Positions 45,701 through 53,692 of a DNA stretch of 64,000 bases are shown here, piece after piece. Numbering within the stretch: the stretch's first letter is position 1; each line of letters starts with the position of its first letter. This DNA comes from Nematocida parisii ERTm1. Its lineage: Eukaryota; Microsporidia. The notes under the pieces were generated by a model. It was not told the origin of the DNA and ran no database searches. It saw only the letters and a list, made by a program, of their open reading frames with translations. The position numbers and the translations under genes were made by a program. Location: the NCBI RefSeq assembly GCF_000250985.1, contig NW_013524646.1, forward strand, positions 531,913-595,912. The letters are read 5' to 3'.

Positions 45701-46066
45701 ATGGAGGGAGAGACATACGGAAGTATAAGCAGAATTAGTGAGAGTGGAATATTCTGTCGCAAGTCAATTGAATTCATCCATGGAAGAAGGACTGAAGAGG
45801 GACTTTTTAGAGTAGTAATAGAAAGAAGAATAACAAGAACTAAATACTTAGTAGAGGATATATCTGGGAAGGGTATTCTAAATTTAGAAAGTATTCCGAA
45901 TGAAGTAGTTAACAGAATAATAAAAAAAGAAGACAGAGAAAATCTACAGCTACAGGTCATTGGAAAGTTGCAATCTGTTGCACCACAGGAGTATCCTATT
46001 ATAGATGCAAAATCTGTCTCTATATTTTCATTTGAAGGAGCATTACAGCATATTTTATATGCATAA
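45701..46066 (+). CDS. hypothetical protein, OB-fold-like pattern
   Basis: 121 residues. A run of predicted strands (GSISRISES, SIEFIHGRR, GLFRVVIERR, KYLVEDISGKG, LQLQVIGKLQS) with a middle helix (NEVVNRIIKKED) and a final DAKSVSIF suggests a small OB fold of the RPA3/Ten1 kind. No signature residues confirm this. It is divergent from the Pam16-like gene (52 bp between ATGs). Function unknown. Confidence 0.45.
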   Translation: MEGETYGSISRISESGIFCRKSIEFIHGRRTEEGLFRVVIERRITRTKYLVEDISGKGILNLESIPNEVVNRIIKKEDRENLQLQVIGKLQSVAPQEYPIIDAKSVSIFSFEGALQHILYA

Positions 46067-46409
46067 ATAGAAATAAGAATTTTTAGAAAGTGTATACTGG
46101 TATTTTAACGTATACTTACATGGCTTGAAGCAATCTAATAAATATACAGACGACTAGGAAATTACTCTAGATATATTCATACGTATAATAAACCAATTTA
46201 TTATATAATAATAACCTATTTTATGAATATACAGAAGAAGTGCACAGAACAGTCCATTAATATACGATTTATTGTATTTGTATAATGGGTTTGTCTGATA
46301 TTTTGGTGTGTAAACGGTATTTATGTATTTTTTGGAATTTCTTTGTTTTCTGGTATTTTTTATTTAAGCTGTTTGTGTGTATTTAATTATACCGTGGCTT
46401 TTTTATTTT
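46067..46409. other. intergenic, nothing recognised
   Basis: AT-rich, with GTATAC-containing words at about 46091-46110. A T-rich stretch leads to the eIF2gamma ATG. No gene. Confidence 0.6.
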
Positions 46410-47750
46410 ATGCAGACAACAGTCATTGAAGGAATAGAGCTAGGACCGATTAGCCAGGATATCATGAAAAACCAGGCAACAGTCAACATAGGAATGATTG
46501 GGCATGTGGCCCACGGAAAGTCAACCATTGTCAGAGCAATCAGTGGTGTGAAAACAGTAAGATTTAAAAGTGAATTAGAAAGAAACATAACCATTAAGCT
46601 GGGATATGCAAATGCAAAGATATATAAATGCACTGGAGGAATATGTAAAAGGCCAGAGTGTTACATCTCCACATCTAGCACCCAGAAACCGCCAAAGTCC
46701 TGCAAAACAAAGAGCTGTACAGGAACCATTACACTGGAAAGGCACGTTTCATTTGTAGACTGTCCTGGGCACGAAGTGCTTATGGACACAATGCTCACCG
46801 GGGCAGCAATTATGGATGCTGCCATACTGATTATAGCAGCAAACGAGCAATGTCCACAGCCACAGACTATAGAGCACCTTAACGCAATAGATGTAGTAGA
46901 TCTTAACAGAGTAATAATACTCCAGAATAAAATAGATCTTCTATCAAGAGAGCAGGCATTAGAAAATCACGACCAAATTGAAGACTTCATAAAAGATTCA
47001 ACAGTGAGCCAGGCACCCATTATACCCACATCAGCCCAGATTGGCTGCAATCTTGATGCAATTCTGGACTACATTGTTAACTACATCCCAGTGCCGCAGA
47101 GAGAGTATGATAGACCACCACAAGTGCAAGTAATTAGATCATTTGATATAAACAAGCCAGGATGCAAGCCATCAGATTATAAAGGAGGTGTTATTGGAGG
47201 GTGTCTAACCAGCGGGTACATACAGGCTGGAGAAGAATTAGAAATAAGACCAGGTGTACTAGAGAAAGTCAAGGGAAAGCTAGTATGTAAGCCAGTCAGA
47301 ACAAAAATTGTCTCTCTTTTTGCAGAGTCAAATGTCCTTAAAGTAGCCGTTCCAGGAGGGCTCGTGGGAATTGGAACTGAATTAGACCCATTCTTCTGTA
47401 GAGGAGATAAATTAGTTGGGCAAGTTCTGGGAAGGCCCGGAACCCTCCCTGAGGTATACAGAGAGCTAAGCATAACTTACCATTTATTTGAAAAACTCAC
47501 TGCACAGATGCCCGCACTGGGCAAGCCGCTCGCAATAAAGGAACAGCTCTTAATAAACATAGGCAGCAGTTCTAGCCGTATTCAAATAACTGCGGCATCA
47601 AAAGATACCGCCTCATTCATTTTAGCCACCCCAATATGCGCAGAAATAGGCGCCACACTAAGCATCTCACGAAAACTTAGCGGGCACTGGAGGCTCATTG
47701 GAGCAGGCAAAATAGAGAAAGGAACAAGCATTCCAATTCTGGAAGAGTAG
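46410..47750 (+). CDS. GCD11: translation initiation factor eIF2 gamma
   Basis: A 446-residue GTPase, the core of eIF2 that delivers initiator Met-tRNA to the 40S subunit. G1 is GHVAHGKST, G3 is DCPGHE, G4 is NKIDL. The eIF2gamma-specific zinc knuckle is present (CTGGICKRPECY ... CKTKSC), as is PVPQREYDRPPQVQVIRSFDINKPG. The C-terminal EF-Tu domains II and III are complete. The ATG at 46410 is the first true ATG (upstream in-frame GTG rejected). Its stop codon touches the RPB11 stop on the other strand. The initiator tRNA gene is 5 kb downstream. Confidence 0.97.
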   Translation: MQTTVIEGIELGPISQDIMKNQATVNIGMIGHVAHGKSTIVRAISGVKTVRFKSELERNITIKLGYANAKIYKCTGGICKRPECYISTSSTQKPPKSCKTKSCTGTITLERHVSFVDCPGHEVLMDTMLTGAAIMDAAILIIAANEQCPQPQTIEHLNAIDVVDLNRVIILQNKIDLLSREQALENHDQIEDFIKDSTVSQAPIIPTSAQIGCNLDAILDYIVNYIPVPQREYDRPPQVQVIRSFDINKPGCKPSDYKGGVIGGCLTSGYIQAGEELEIRPGVLEKVKGKLVCKPVRTKIVSLFAESNVLKVAVPGGLVGIGTELDPFFCRGDKLVGQVLGRPGTLPEVYRELSITYHLFEKLTAQMPALGKPLAIKEQLLINIGSSSSRIQITAASKDTASFILATPICAEIGATLSISRKLSGHWRLIGAGKIEKGTSIPILEE

Positions 47751-48044
47751 TTATTTATATATTTGGGATAGCATAGAATCACAGTCACTAATAAGATGGT
47801 CTAAAGATGCCTTAACAAATTCAATAGGCCGATCTTCTGACTTCTCAACAACCACCTTCACCTTTAGAATATTCTGCAGTGGATGCGGTATTTTATACGC
47901 AGAAAAAGAAACATCCTTTTCTTTTTGCAGTTCAGATGCTAGCGCATTTCCAATTGTATGATCTTCATCTCTTATGCTGATTTCTATGGAGTTGGACAGC
48001 TTGTCTTCAGTAATTACTACTTTATGCGTCTGTAGCGTATCCAT
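47751..48044 (-). CDS. RPB11: RNA polymerase II subunit RPB11
   Basis: 97 residues, with the alpha-like L-domain of RPB11: ISIRDEDHTIGNALASELQKEKDVSFSAYKIPHPL (compare KEDHTLGNLIRAELL..VLFAAYKVEHPF), then an ILKVKVVVE strand and a C-terminal helix. It pairs with RPB3 in Pol II assembly. RPC19/AC40-partner is the main alternative, but the AYK-IPHPL sequence favours RPB11. The ATG at 48044 is chosen because it follows an A/T tract and matches the family start; the frame is open 15 codons further upstream. Zero bases lie between its stop and that of eIF2gamma. Confidence 0.85.
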   Translation of the reverse strand: MDTLQTHKVVITEDKLSNSIEISIRDEDHTIGNALASELQKEKDVSFSAYKIPHPLQNILKVKVVVEKSEDRPIEFVKASLDHLISDCDSMLSQIYK

Positions 48045-48153
48045 GCAAATTATTTTTTCATATTTGAATAAACTTATACGCACGAGCAAGTCATTTAATT
48101 TATTAATTAGCTGAAATTATTTAAATTCAGCAATTTTTTATCCTGGAATAAAT

Positions 48154-48801
48154 ATGAGATTGGGAATACTTCTACTGTTTATCCTGGGAATGTGCCAGTG
48201 CATGTCATACAAGGAAATAGAGCAAGTTGCGCTGTACATAAAGGCATTACAAGATGCCGGACACACAACTATATTCTCGCTATTTAATATAGACAGAAAC
48301 GCAAGCAGGCAAGAAATTACCAAAAGCCAATCAAAGCTTATAAAGGAGTGTTACATATCCAAAATAAAGGGAAGGTCCATGCCAGTCGGAAAGAACTTGT
48401 CTGAAATGGAAGCAAAATCAATAATAGTCAATGGGTACCAAATACTCACACAGCCAAAATTAAGAAAGGCGTACGATTGGATACTAGATGAAGCACACCC
48501 ACAGTTCATGGAGAATTACAAGTCTAGAACGCACAAGAAAGCACGCGTACCCATTGTCATGCCATCTATTGGTGTATTGATTTTTAGTGTTATATTTACA
48601 CTGGTTGTGTTTGATGGTATGCGAGTATACATATCACAGAAGAGTGAAATTAAAAAAGCAATGAAATCCAAGATCAGTAAAAAAGAGAAAAAACAACTGA
48701 AAAAAATGAGTATCAGTATGAAGGACATGTATATATGCAGAGGATACAATGCATGCTATAATATGATTGCAAAATTTGGGGGAAAACCAGAGAGTAATTA
48801 A
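48154..48801 (+). CDS. ER membrane J-like protein without HPD (Erj5/DNAJC1-like)
   Basis: 215 residues: a signal peptide (about 1-16), a J-domain-like lumenal part (about 35-110), a membrane segment (about 133-155) and a basic cytosolic tail (KKAMKSKISKKEKKQLKK). The J-like region has IFSLFNIDRNASRQEITKSQSKLIKECY and NGYQILTQPKLRKAYDWIL, which are helices I, II and IV of a J domain, but the loop that should hold HPD has none. Yeast Erj5 has the same layout with HPD. I infer a J-like protein that cannot stimulate Hsp70 ATPase in the normal way. Confidence 0.6.
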   Translation: MRLGILLLFILGMCQCMSYKEIEQVALYIKALQDAGHTTIFSLFNIDRNASRQEITKSQSKLIKECYISKIKGRSMPVGKNLSEMEAKSIIVNGYQILTQPKLRKAYDWILDEAHPQFMENYKSRTHKKARVPIVMPSIGVLIFSVIFTLVVFDGMRVYISQKSEIKKAMKSKISKKEKKQLKKMSISMKDMYICRGYNACYNMIAKFGGKPESN

Positions 48802-49045
48802 CCCAAAGATATAAAATAAATTGAGTACTAATTTATATGACTATTCAAGCAAAAGACTCTTCTAATATAAATACTGTACAGTTATAGAGCAGGGAATAGA
48901 ATTCATTTTAATACGTGCAGTGTACTGTGAAATTACTATTAATTATCAGTATTATTGTAATTATCAGTGCGTGCATTTTAGGTTTATGATTATTAATAAT
49001 CAAATTCTATTTTCATATTAAATATCCTATTGTTTATTTTAAAAT

Positions 49046-50110
49046 ATGTATAAATTGCATCTTTTAAAGGACCAGCCAGAAGTACTGCCGCACACAAAGG
49101 AGCAGGCGATTTCTGCGTGTAAGACAATGACCAGAATTCGGCATATGGAACTTATACTGCACGATTTGTATAAGGATAAAAAGATCCGAGGATTTTGTCA
49201 TCTCGCAATGGGGCAGGAAGCTATCTCTGCAGGGATTGAGCTGATTCTTGATCCTAAAGATGTTTTAATCACGAGTTATAGGTGTCACCCGTTTGCACTT
49301 ATCTCAGGAATAGATGCAAAAGAAATAGTCTGCGAACAAGTTGGGTCTATAGACGGATGCGCGCGCGGAAAGGGAGGATCAATGCATCTCTATGGGGACA
49401 GGTTCTTTGGCGGGCATGGGATTGTTGGTGCGCAGGTACCTCTTGGTCTGGGCATTGCTTTTGCAGAGAAGTATCGCGCAGTAAGAAACAATCCGCTCTC
49501 TAAAAAACAAACAGCTAATGAAAAAGTAGTTGGTGAGTGGACAAATAATATTTGGAATGTGTTTGAGTGCAAGAACGTAACAATTGCTGCATTTGGTGAT
49601 GGTGCATCAAACCAAGGCCAGGTGTACGAGTCTCTTAATATGGCAGCACTGTGGAAGCTGCCAATTATCTTCCTGTGTGAGAATAACCAGTACGGAATGG
49701 GTACTCCCGTGTGCAGAGCAAGTGCATCAACAACCATATACGACAGATTCTCTTTTGTGCCAGGAATTCTTTTGGACAGCACTGATGTATTTACTGTTGC
49801 AGGCGCATTTAAGTATGCAAAAGAACACGCCCTGACAAAAGGACCCATCATTATAGAATGCTCTACATACAGGTATAACAATCACTCTATGACAGATGCA
49901 TTCACAGGATATAGAAGTTCAACAGAGGTAGATGAAAAGAGCAAGAATGACTCAATTGAATGGATTAAGCAGTACATTGGCCCAGATGCAGATAAAATAG
50001 TAGATGAACTTAATGAATCAGCTAAAAGTGAAATGAGTAAAATCAAAGCCATCTCCATTGACTCTCCCAGGTGCACAGCAGCCGATCTGTATACGGACAT
50101 TCTTCTTTGA
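49046..50110 (+). CDS. PDA1: pyruvate dehydrogenase E1 alpha subunit
   Basis: 354 residues. E1alpha marks: RGFCHLAMGQEAISAG, ITSYRCHPFALISG, RGKGGSMHLYGDRFFGGHGIVGAQVPLG, and the ThDP-binding GDGASNQGQVYESLNMAALWKLPIIFLCENNQYGMGT, followed by the phosphorylation-loop area YRYNNHSMTDAFTGYRS. It decarboxylates pyruvate with E1beta. Microsporidia are known to keep E1 subunits while lacking E2/E3, so the electron acceptor is debated. No mitochondrial presequence is seen. A short insertion replaces part of the region before TIAAFGDGA. Confidence 0.96.
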   Translation: MYKLHLLKDQPEVLPHTKEQAISACKTMTRIRHMELILHDLYKDKKIRGFCHLAMGQEAISAGIELILDPKDVLITSYRCHPFALISGIDAKEIVCEQVGSIDGCARGKGGSMHLYGDRFFGGHGIVGAQVPLGLGIAFAEKYRAVRNNPLSKKQTANEKVVGEWTNNIWNVFECKNVTIAAFGDGASNQGQVYESLNMAALWKLPIIFLCENNQYGMGTPVCRASASTTIYDRFSFVPGILLDSTDVFTVAGAFKYAKEHALTKGPIIIECSTYRYNNHSMTDAFTGYRSSTEVDEKSKNDSIEWIKQYIGPDADKIVDELNESAKSEMSKIKAISIDSPRCTAADLYTDILL

Positions 50111-50166
50111 GTACTATCAGAATAAATTGAAATTTCTTTATTTTTTTATTTAGCAGCCTACAATAA

Positions 50167-50307
50167 ATAAATAAAAGTCTCCACAGACACATTTTAAATA
50201 ATATAGAGCGCATAGAGAAAATAGCCCAAAATAATGAAAAATGGCGTAAAGCACTGCATGAATTCTTAAACAATGCAGAATTAACACACGAAATAATCAG
50301 AAAATAA
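50167..50307 (+). pseudogene. short coding-like stretch without ATG
   Basis: An open frame of 46 codons that reads like real helical protein (NNIERIEKIAQNNEKWRKAL, then NNAELTHEIIRK and stop) but is preceded by a stop and has no ATG. It may be the remnant of a gene, or its 5' part may lie in another frame. Weak. Confidence 0.25.
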
Positions 50308-50356
50308 ACAATCTGAGATTTAAGTATGCTTTATTATATCTGACCAAGTATACTGA

Positions 50357-51301
50357 CTAATAGACATTAATTGCATACATGCAATAGTTGTCTATGCACT
50401 TATATATTTTTTCAAACATTTGAGTGTATATGTACAGATTTATCATTCCGTATAAAGCCCAGTCAAAGAGCGTATCAAATGAGATAATCCTCCAGAACGA
50501 GAGCATAAAGTTAATGAATAGAATAGGGTTGTCCTCACAAAGAATTGTATATGTGACACCAAGTGTGGTGCATGTTAAAAACAAGTCGCTCTTTTCTACA
50601 TCCAGCAGGTGTATGTTCTTTAGGCTGTATATATACTTTTTCTTGATACTTGCAAAGTGCTCGTGCTCACCAGATGCAGTGCCTTCTATCTTTTTAAGCA
50701 CAAATGTACTCCGCAGAGGATTTTCACTGTTCTTTCTTGCAATAATACTGTCCATATTGCACACAAGGATTGGGTCATCAAATGAGACCATTTTTGAATT
50801 TCCGTACATATACGTGTAAATATCATTAAGAATAAACTTAGCAGTGTCTGCAGATGAAGAGATAAATATACTCGTGAGAACCAAGAGAGAAATCATAATG
50901 GCAGCTGTCGACACTGCCACTATAAATTTCCCGACTTGTTTTTCATCATCAACAACGTACTCGCAGAAGCACTGCTCACACACTTTTATGTCCTTGACCA
51001 TCTTTCCTTTAAACCTCCATATGCGCAGGCAGTACCTGTGCACGTACTTTATGGTTCCCTTGCACCCACACGGACTTACCAGATCATTTAATAGCCCAAG
51101 CGGACTCTCGTATGAGTAGCATATGCGACAAAATATCTCTTCGTCCTGTGACACATGCGTGGGCAGGGCTATTCTATTCGCGCTTATGTTTTCTGTTTCA
51201 TAATCTTCGGGCGTATTAGTCTCTCTTTTTTTTAACGTATTTTCAAGTGTTTTATATTTCTCCAACTGAAGTATGGGTTTTATGCGCTGTACTTCATCCA
51301 T
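50357..51301 (-). CDS. RING-CH (MARCH-type) membrane E3 ubiquitin ligase
   Basis: 314 residues. A C4HC3 RING-variant finger lies at about 58-115: CRICY, SPCGCKGTIKYVHRYCLRIW and CEQCFCEY (the His in the fourth zinc position plus the W typical of MARCH proteins). Two or more membrane segments follow (about 128-150 and near the C-terminus around INFMLSFWRII to MINLYIYTQM), with a 100-residue region between. MARCH ligases ubiquitinate membrane proteins at the ER and endosomes; Doa10/Ssm4 has a similar finger but many more membrane segments. Substrates unknown. Confidence 0.82.
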   Translation of the reverse strand: MDEVQRIKPILQLEKYKTLENTLKKRETNTPEDYETENISANRIALPTHVSQDEEIFCRICYSYESPLGLLNDLVSPCGCKGTIKYVHRYCLRIWRFKGKMVKDIKVCEQCFCEYVVDDEKQVGKFIVAVSTAAIMISLLVLTSIFISSSADTAKFILNDIYTYMYGNSKMVSFDDPILVCNMDSIIARKNSENPLRSTFVLKKIEGTASGEHEHFASIKKKYIYSLKNIHLLDVEKSDLFLTCTTLGVTYTILCEDNPILFINFMLSFWRIISFDTLFDWALYGMINLYIYTQMFEKIYKCIDNYCMYAINVY

Positions 51302-51517
51302 TATCTGAAATGTGTTTCATTTTCTATTTATTCAATCCCTGGGAATTGGCTTAAGATTGTTTCACAACGGACAAGTATATTTTATGAACTTTTAAGATAG
51401 GCCAATCAGTACACCCGCTGTGCACCAATGACATGCTAAATAAAAACAAGCACCTGCAAATTAATGCACTGTAAACTAGATGAGCTATATCACCTGCAAA
51501 CATATCCTGTAAGATCT

Positions 51518-52639
51518 TTATTCTTTAATCTCTTCCAAATTGAAGTCTCCGATCATTTTGTATACAAAATCATGCAGAGCCGCATTGTCTTCTGAGATGG
51601 TTGTCTTTTCCACCGCTGCTATTCTATTAGAATATTTCCAGGAGGCTGCCAGTTTTTTCCACTTATGTATTACCTTATTCCCGTGCTTACTCTCAAGTGT
51701 GAAAAAACAGAAGGTTGCAGGAAGGCCGTACCGCAGCACAGACTCTATATAAAGCCCAAGGTGCTTGACATGCAGCAGAAGAGTATACAAAGAAGGAAGC
51801 CGTCCCAGAATAAGCCGTTCGTACTCGCACTCTGTTTCCATGAGATGTGCAGCACTTTCTTTTTCTTCTTCCTTCTGGCGCAAGTACTCTTCCTTTGTGT
51901 GCTTGGGCTGTGCAGCAATGAAGCCGTGCTCTTCCAGGCTTTTTATGATATCCTCCTCGCAGTCATTCCTGCCGAGTGACTGGTATATCTCACCATCATC
52001 GCACTTTTTGACCATCTTCCCAGACTCTATAAATAAGCCATTTATGCTTGAAAGTGTTTCTATGTCTTTATCCCTTAGCTTATCATATACACCAATGTAG
52101 TATCTCTTGAAAAAAGGCCCGCAAGCCTCATCATCATCCACAGCCATGTGCTCTATCTCGTCTATATCTGCATCATACATCCGGCAAACTGTAGATGCCG
52201 TCTCTGCCCGGTGCTTTTTTTCATCTGTGTACGTCTTCTCCTTCTCTTTCAACGCCTCTATCGCCTCCATTATTTCATTCTCTATAATTGAAAGAAGCTC
52301 TGGCATTTTCAGCGTCAGAGGGTATTTTATAGAATCCCACGAAAAAGACTTAAGAAAGTAGTCAAAGCCCCTCCCAAGAACATCAGTGTCAACTAAAACC
52401 TTCTGCGTAAGTGCATGATAAGTTGTGTTGTACTTTCTAATGATGTCCTCCAAAAGATTCTCTATTGTGAGGATTCGCTCTTCCGAATCAAAGAGACAGT
52501 CAATGGAGTCACTTTCTATTTTAGGAAAAGAAAGCAGATCGCAGTCTTTCCCTAAAGACCCAAGGCCCTTTCGAACATTTGACAGAATTAGCTCGTCACT
52601 GACCTCTTCATCAACAGGAAATGAAACAAATATGTGCAT
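51518..52639 (-). CDS. VMA5: V-type ATPase subunit C
   Basis: 373 residues. The C-terminal foot is diagnostic: [27 protein letters not shown] (compare [24 protein letters not shown]) and [15 protein letters not shown] at the end. The central head domain is helical and charged ([23 protein letters not shown]). Subunit C bridges V1 peripheral stalks to Vo and controls reversible disassembly. The ATG at 52639 ([10 protein letters not shown]) is the first true ATG. The start lies 26 bp from the tRNA gene's 3' end, so its 5' region contains the Pol III terminator. Confidence 0.9.
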   Translation of the reverse strand: [373 protein letters not shown]

Positions 52640-52655
52640 GGGTAGAAACAAACTC

Positions 52656-52664
52656 AAAAAAAAA
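52656..52664 (-). terminator. Pol III terminator, T9, of the tRNA gene
   Basis: On the minus strand the tRNA discriminator A (52665) is followed at once by nine T. It sits between the tRNA and the VMA5 start. Confidence 0.85.
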
Positions 52665-52736
52665 TAGCACCGGTAAGGCTCGAACTTACAACCTCTGGGT
52701 TATGAGCCCAGCGCGCTGCCATTGCGCCACAGTGCT
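52665..52736 (-). tRNA. tRNA-Met (CAT), initiator type
   Basis: 72 nt folding into a full cloverleaf: 7-bp acceptor (AGCACTG with CGGTGCT), 4-bp D stem, anticodon arm CTGGG-CTCATAA-CCCAG, 5-nt variable loop, T arm GTAAG-TTCGAGC-CTTAC. A1:T72 and three consecutive G:C pairs in the anticodon stem, plus GTGGCGCA...GCGCG close to yeast initiator tRNA, mark it as the initiator. The T loop has T54 and C60, where eukaryotic initiators usually have A54 and A60. No intron. Tail CCA is not encoded, as usual. Confidence 0.95.
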
Positions 52737-52992
52737 GTCTAATTATAAATTACGGATATCCCCGTATCTATACACATACCACTAGAATACGCCTATTTAT
52801 ACACAGAACAGTTCTATTTAATATGCCTGCTACTGTACTAATATAATTTTAAAATATAATAAAAATTAAAATTAAAATATTTATGCCATTATGTATTATA
52901 CCCCGAAATTATTCCTCTATTTCTGTGTGAGTACAAATGCTTATTATACAAAAGACTAATTTATTAATATTTCTGAGTACTTCTAAATATTT

Positions 52993-53520
52993 CTATTCAA
53001 TCATTTTTTTTTGCATAATTATGTCTAGCACTCTGTTGTAGTATCTCCACCTGGCAAGTGCCTTTACATCTTTTTTATTATTCTTGCAATTTTCAATTTC
53101 TTTTAGAATATATTCTTCTGTTTCACTGAGGGCATCTCCTGCACTATTTTCTATTCTATCTTCTAGACTAAGTATTTCATCTAAAAATTCTGGGGTGACA
53201 AGGCCTTTATTGCACCCTATTCTTTCCTTCTCTAAGTCTAGGACGGTTGTAAACCCTGCATTGAGCTCCTTCGGGATTTCTCGCTCTACTAGATTTCTTT
53301 TATTATCTAGTGAGTATTCGTATATACTGCGAATATAGTCGTTACTTAGAACTTTGTATGCTTTATTGATGAACTGTGCTGCATCTGCTGGTGTGCTGGC
53401 GGTGCCCAGTTTGTCTGGGTGCACTTGCTTTATCAGAGTGTAGTAGCTACTTTTGAGAAGGTCTTGTGTGAATGCCTCTCTTGGTACGTTGAAGACGTGG
53501 AAGAGAGTGTGCTCAGACAT
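52993..53520 (-). CDS. JAC1: Jac1/HscB-type J cochaperone for Fe-S cluster transfer
   Basis: 175 residues. An N-terminal J domain contains HPD (34-36, in KQVHPDKLGT) and QFINKAYKVLSNDYIRSIYEYSL. A C-terminal three-helix HscB domain follows: TPEFLDEILSLEDRIEN, ETEEYILKEIENC and ALARWRYYNRVLDII, comparable to LLKVLDIHDELSQ and LKYWYNLAKAF of Jac1. It would bring the scaffold IscU to mtHsp70 in the mitosome. No zinc finger (present in animal HscB) and no obvious presequence. It lies divergent to RPB2, 172 bp apart. Confidence 0.88.
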   Translation of the reverse strand: MSEHTLFHVFNVPREAFTQDLLKSSYYTLIKQVHPDKLGTASTPADAAQFINKAYKVLSNDYIRSIYEYSLDNKRNLVEREIPKELNAGFTTVLDLEKERIGCNKGLVTPEFLDEILSLEDRIENSAGDALSETEEYILKEIENCKNNKKDVKALARWRYYNRVLDIIMQKKMIE

Positions 53521-53692
53521 TTTCAGAAATATTTTTTGTGTCTATTTATAGATGGAATATTTGGTGCTTCTAGGGGTGAATCGGGGTTTCTTCTTTCTGT
53601 GATGTTTGTGCGTGGGTGCTTTCTGGTGGATCTTAGTATAATTGGAGTTAAATTCGGGTATATGTAAGAATATTGCAAATTAATTTTTAAGA

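Noticed and set aside
53419-53667. 82-codon plus-strand frame upstream of RPB2
   Set aside because: It is mostly antisense to the Jac1 coding sequence; the remainder is unremarkable.
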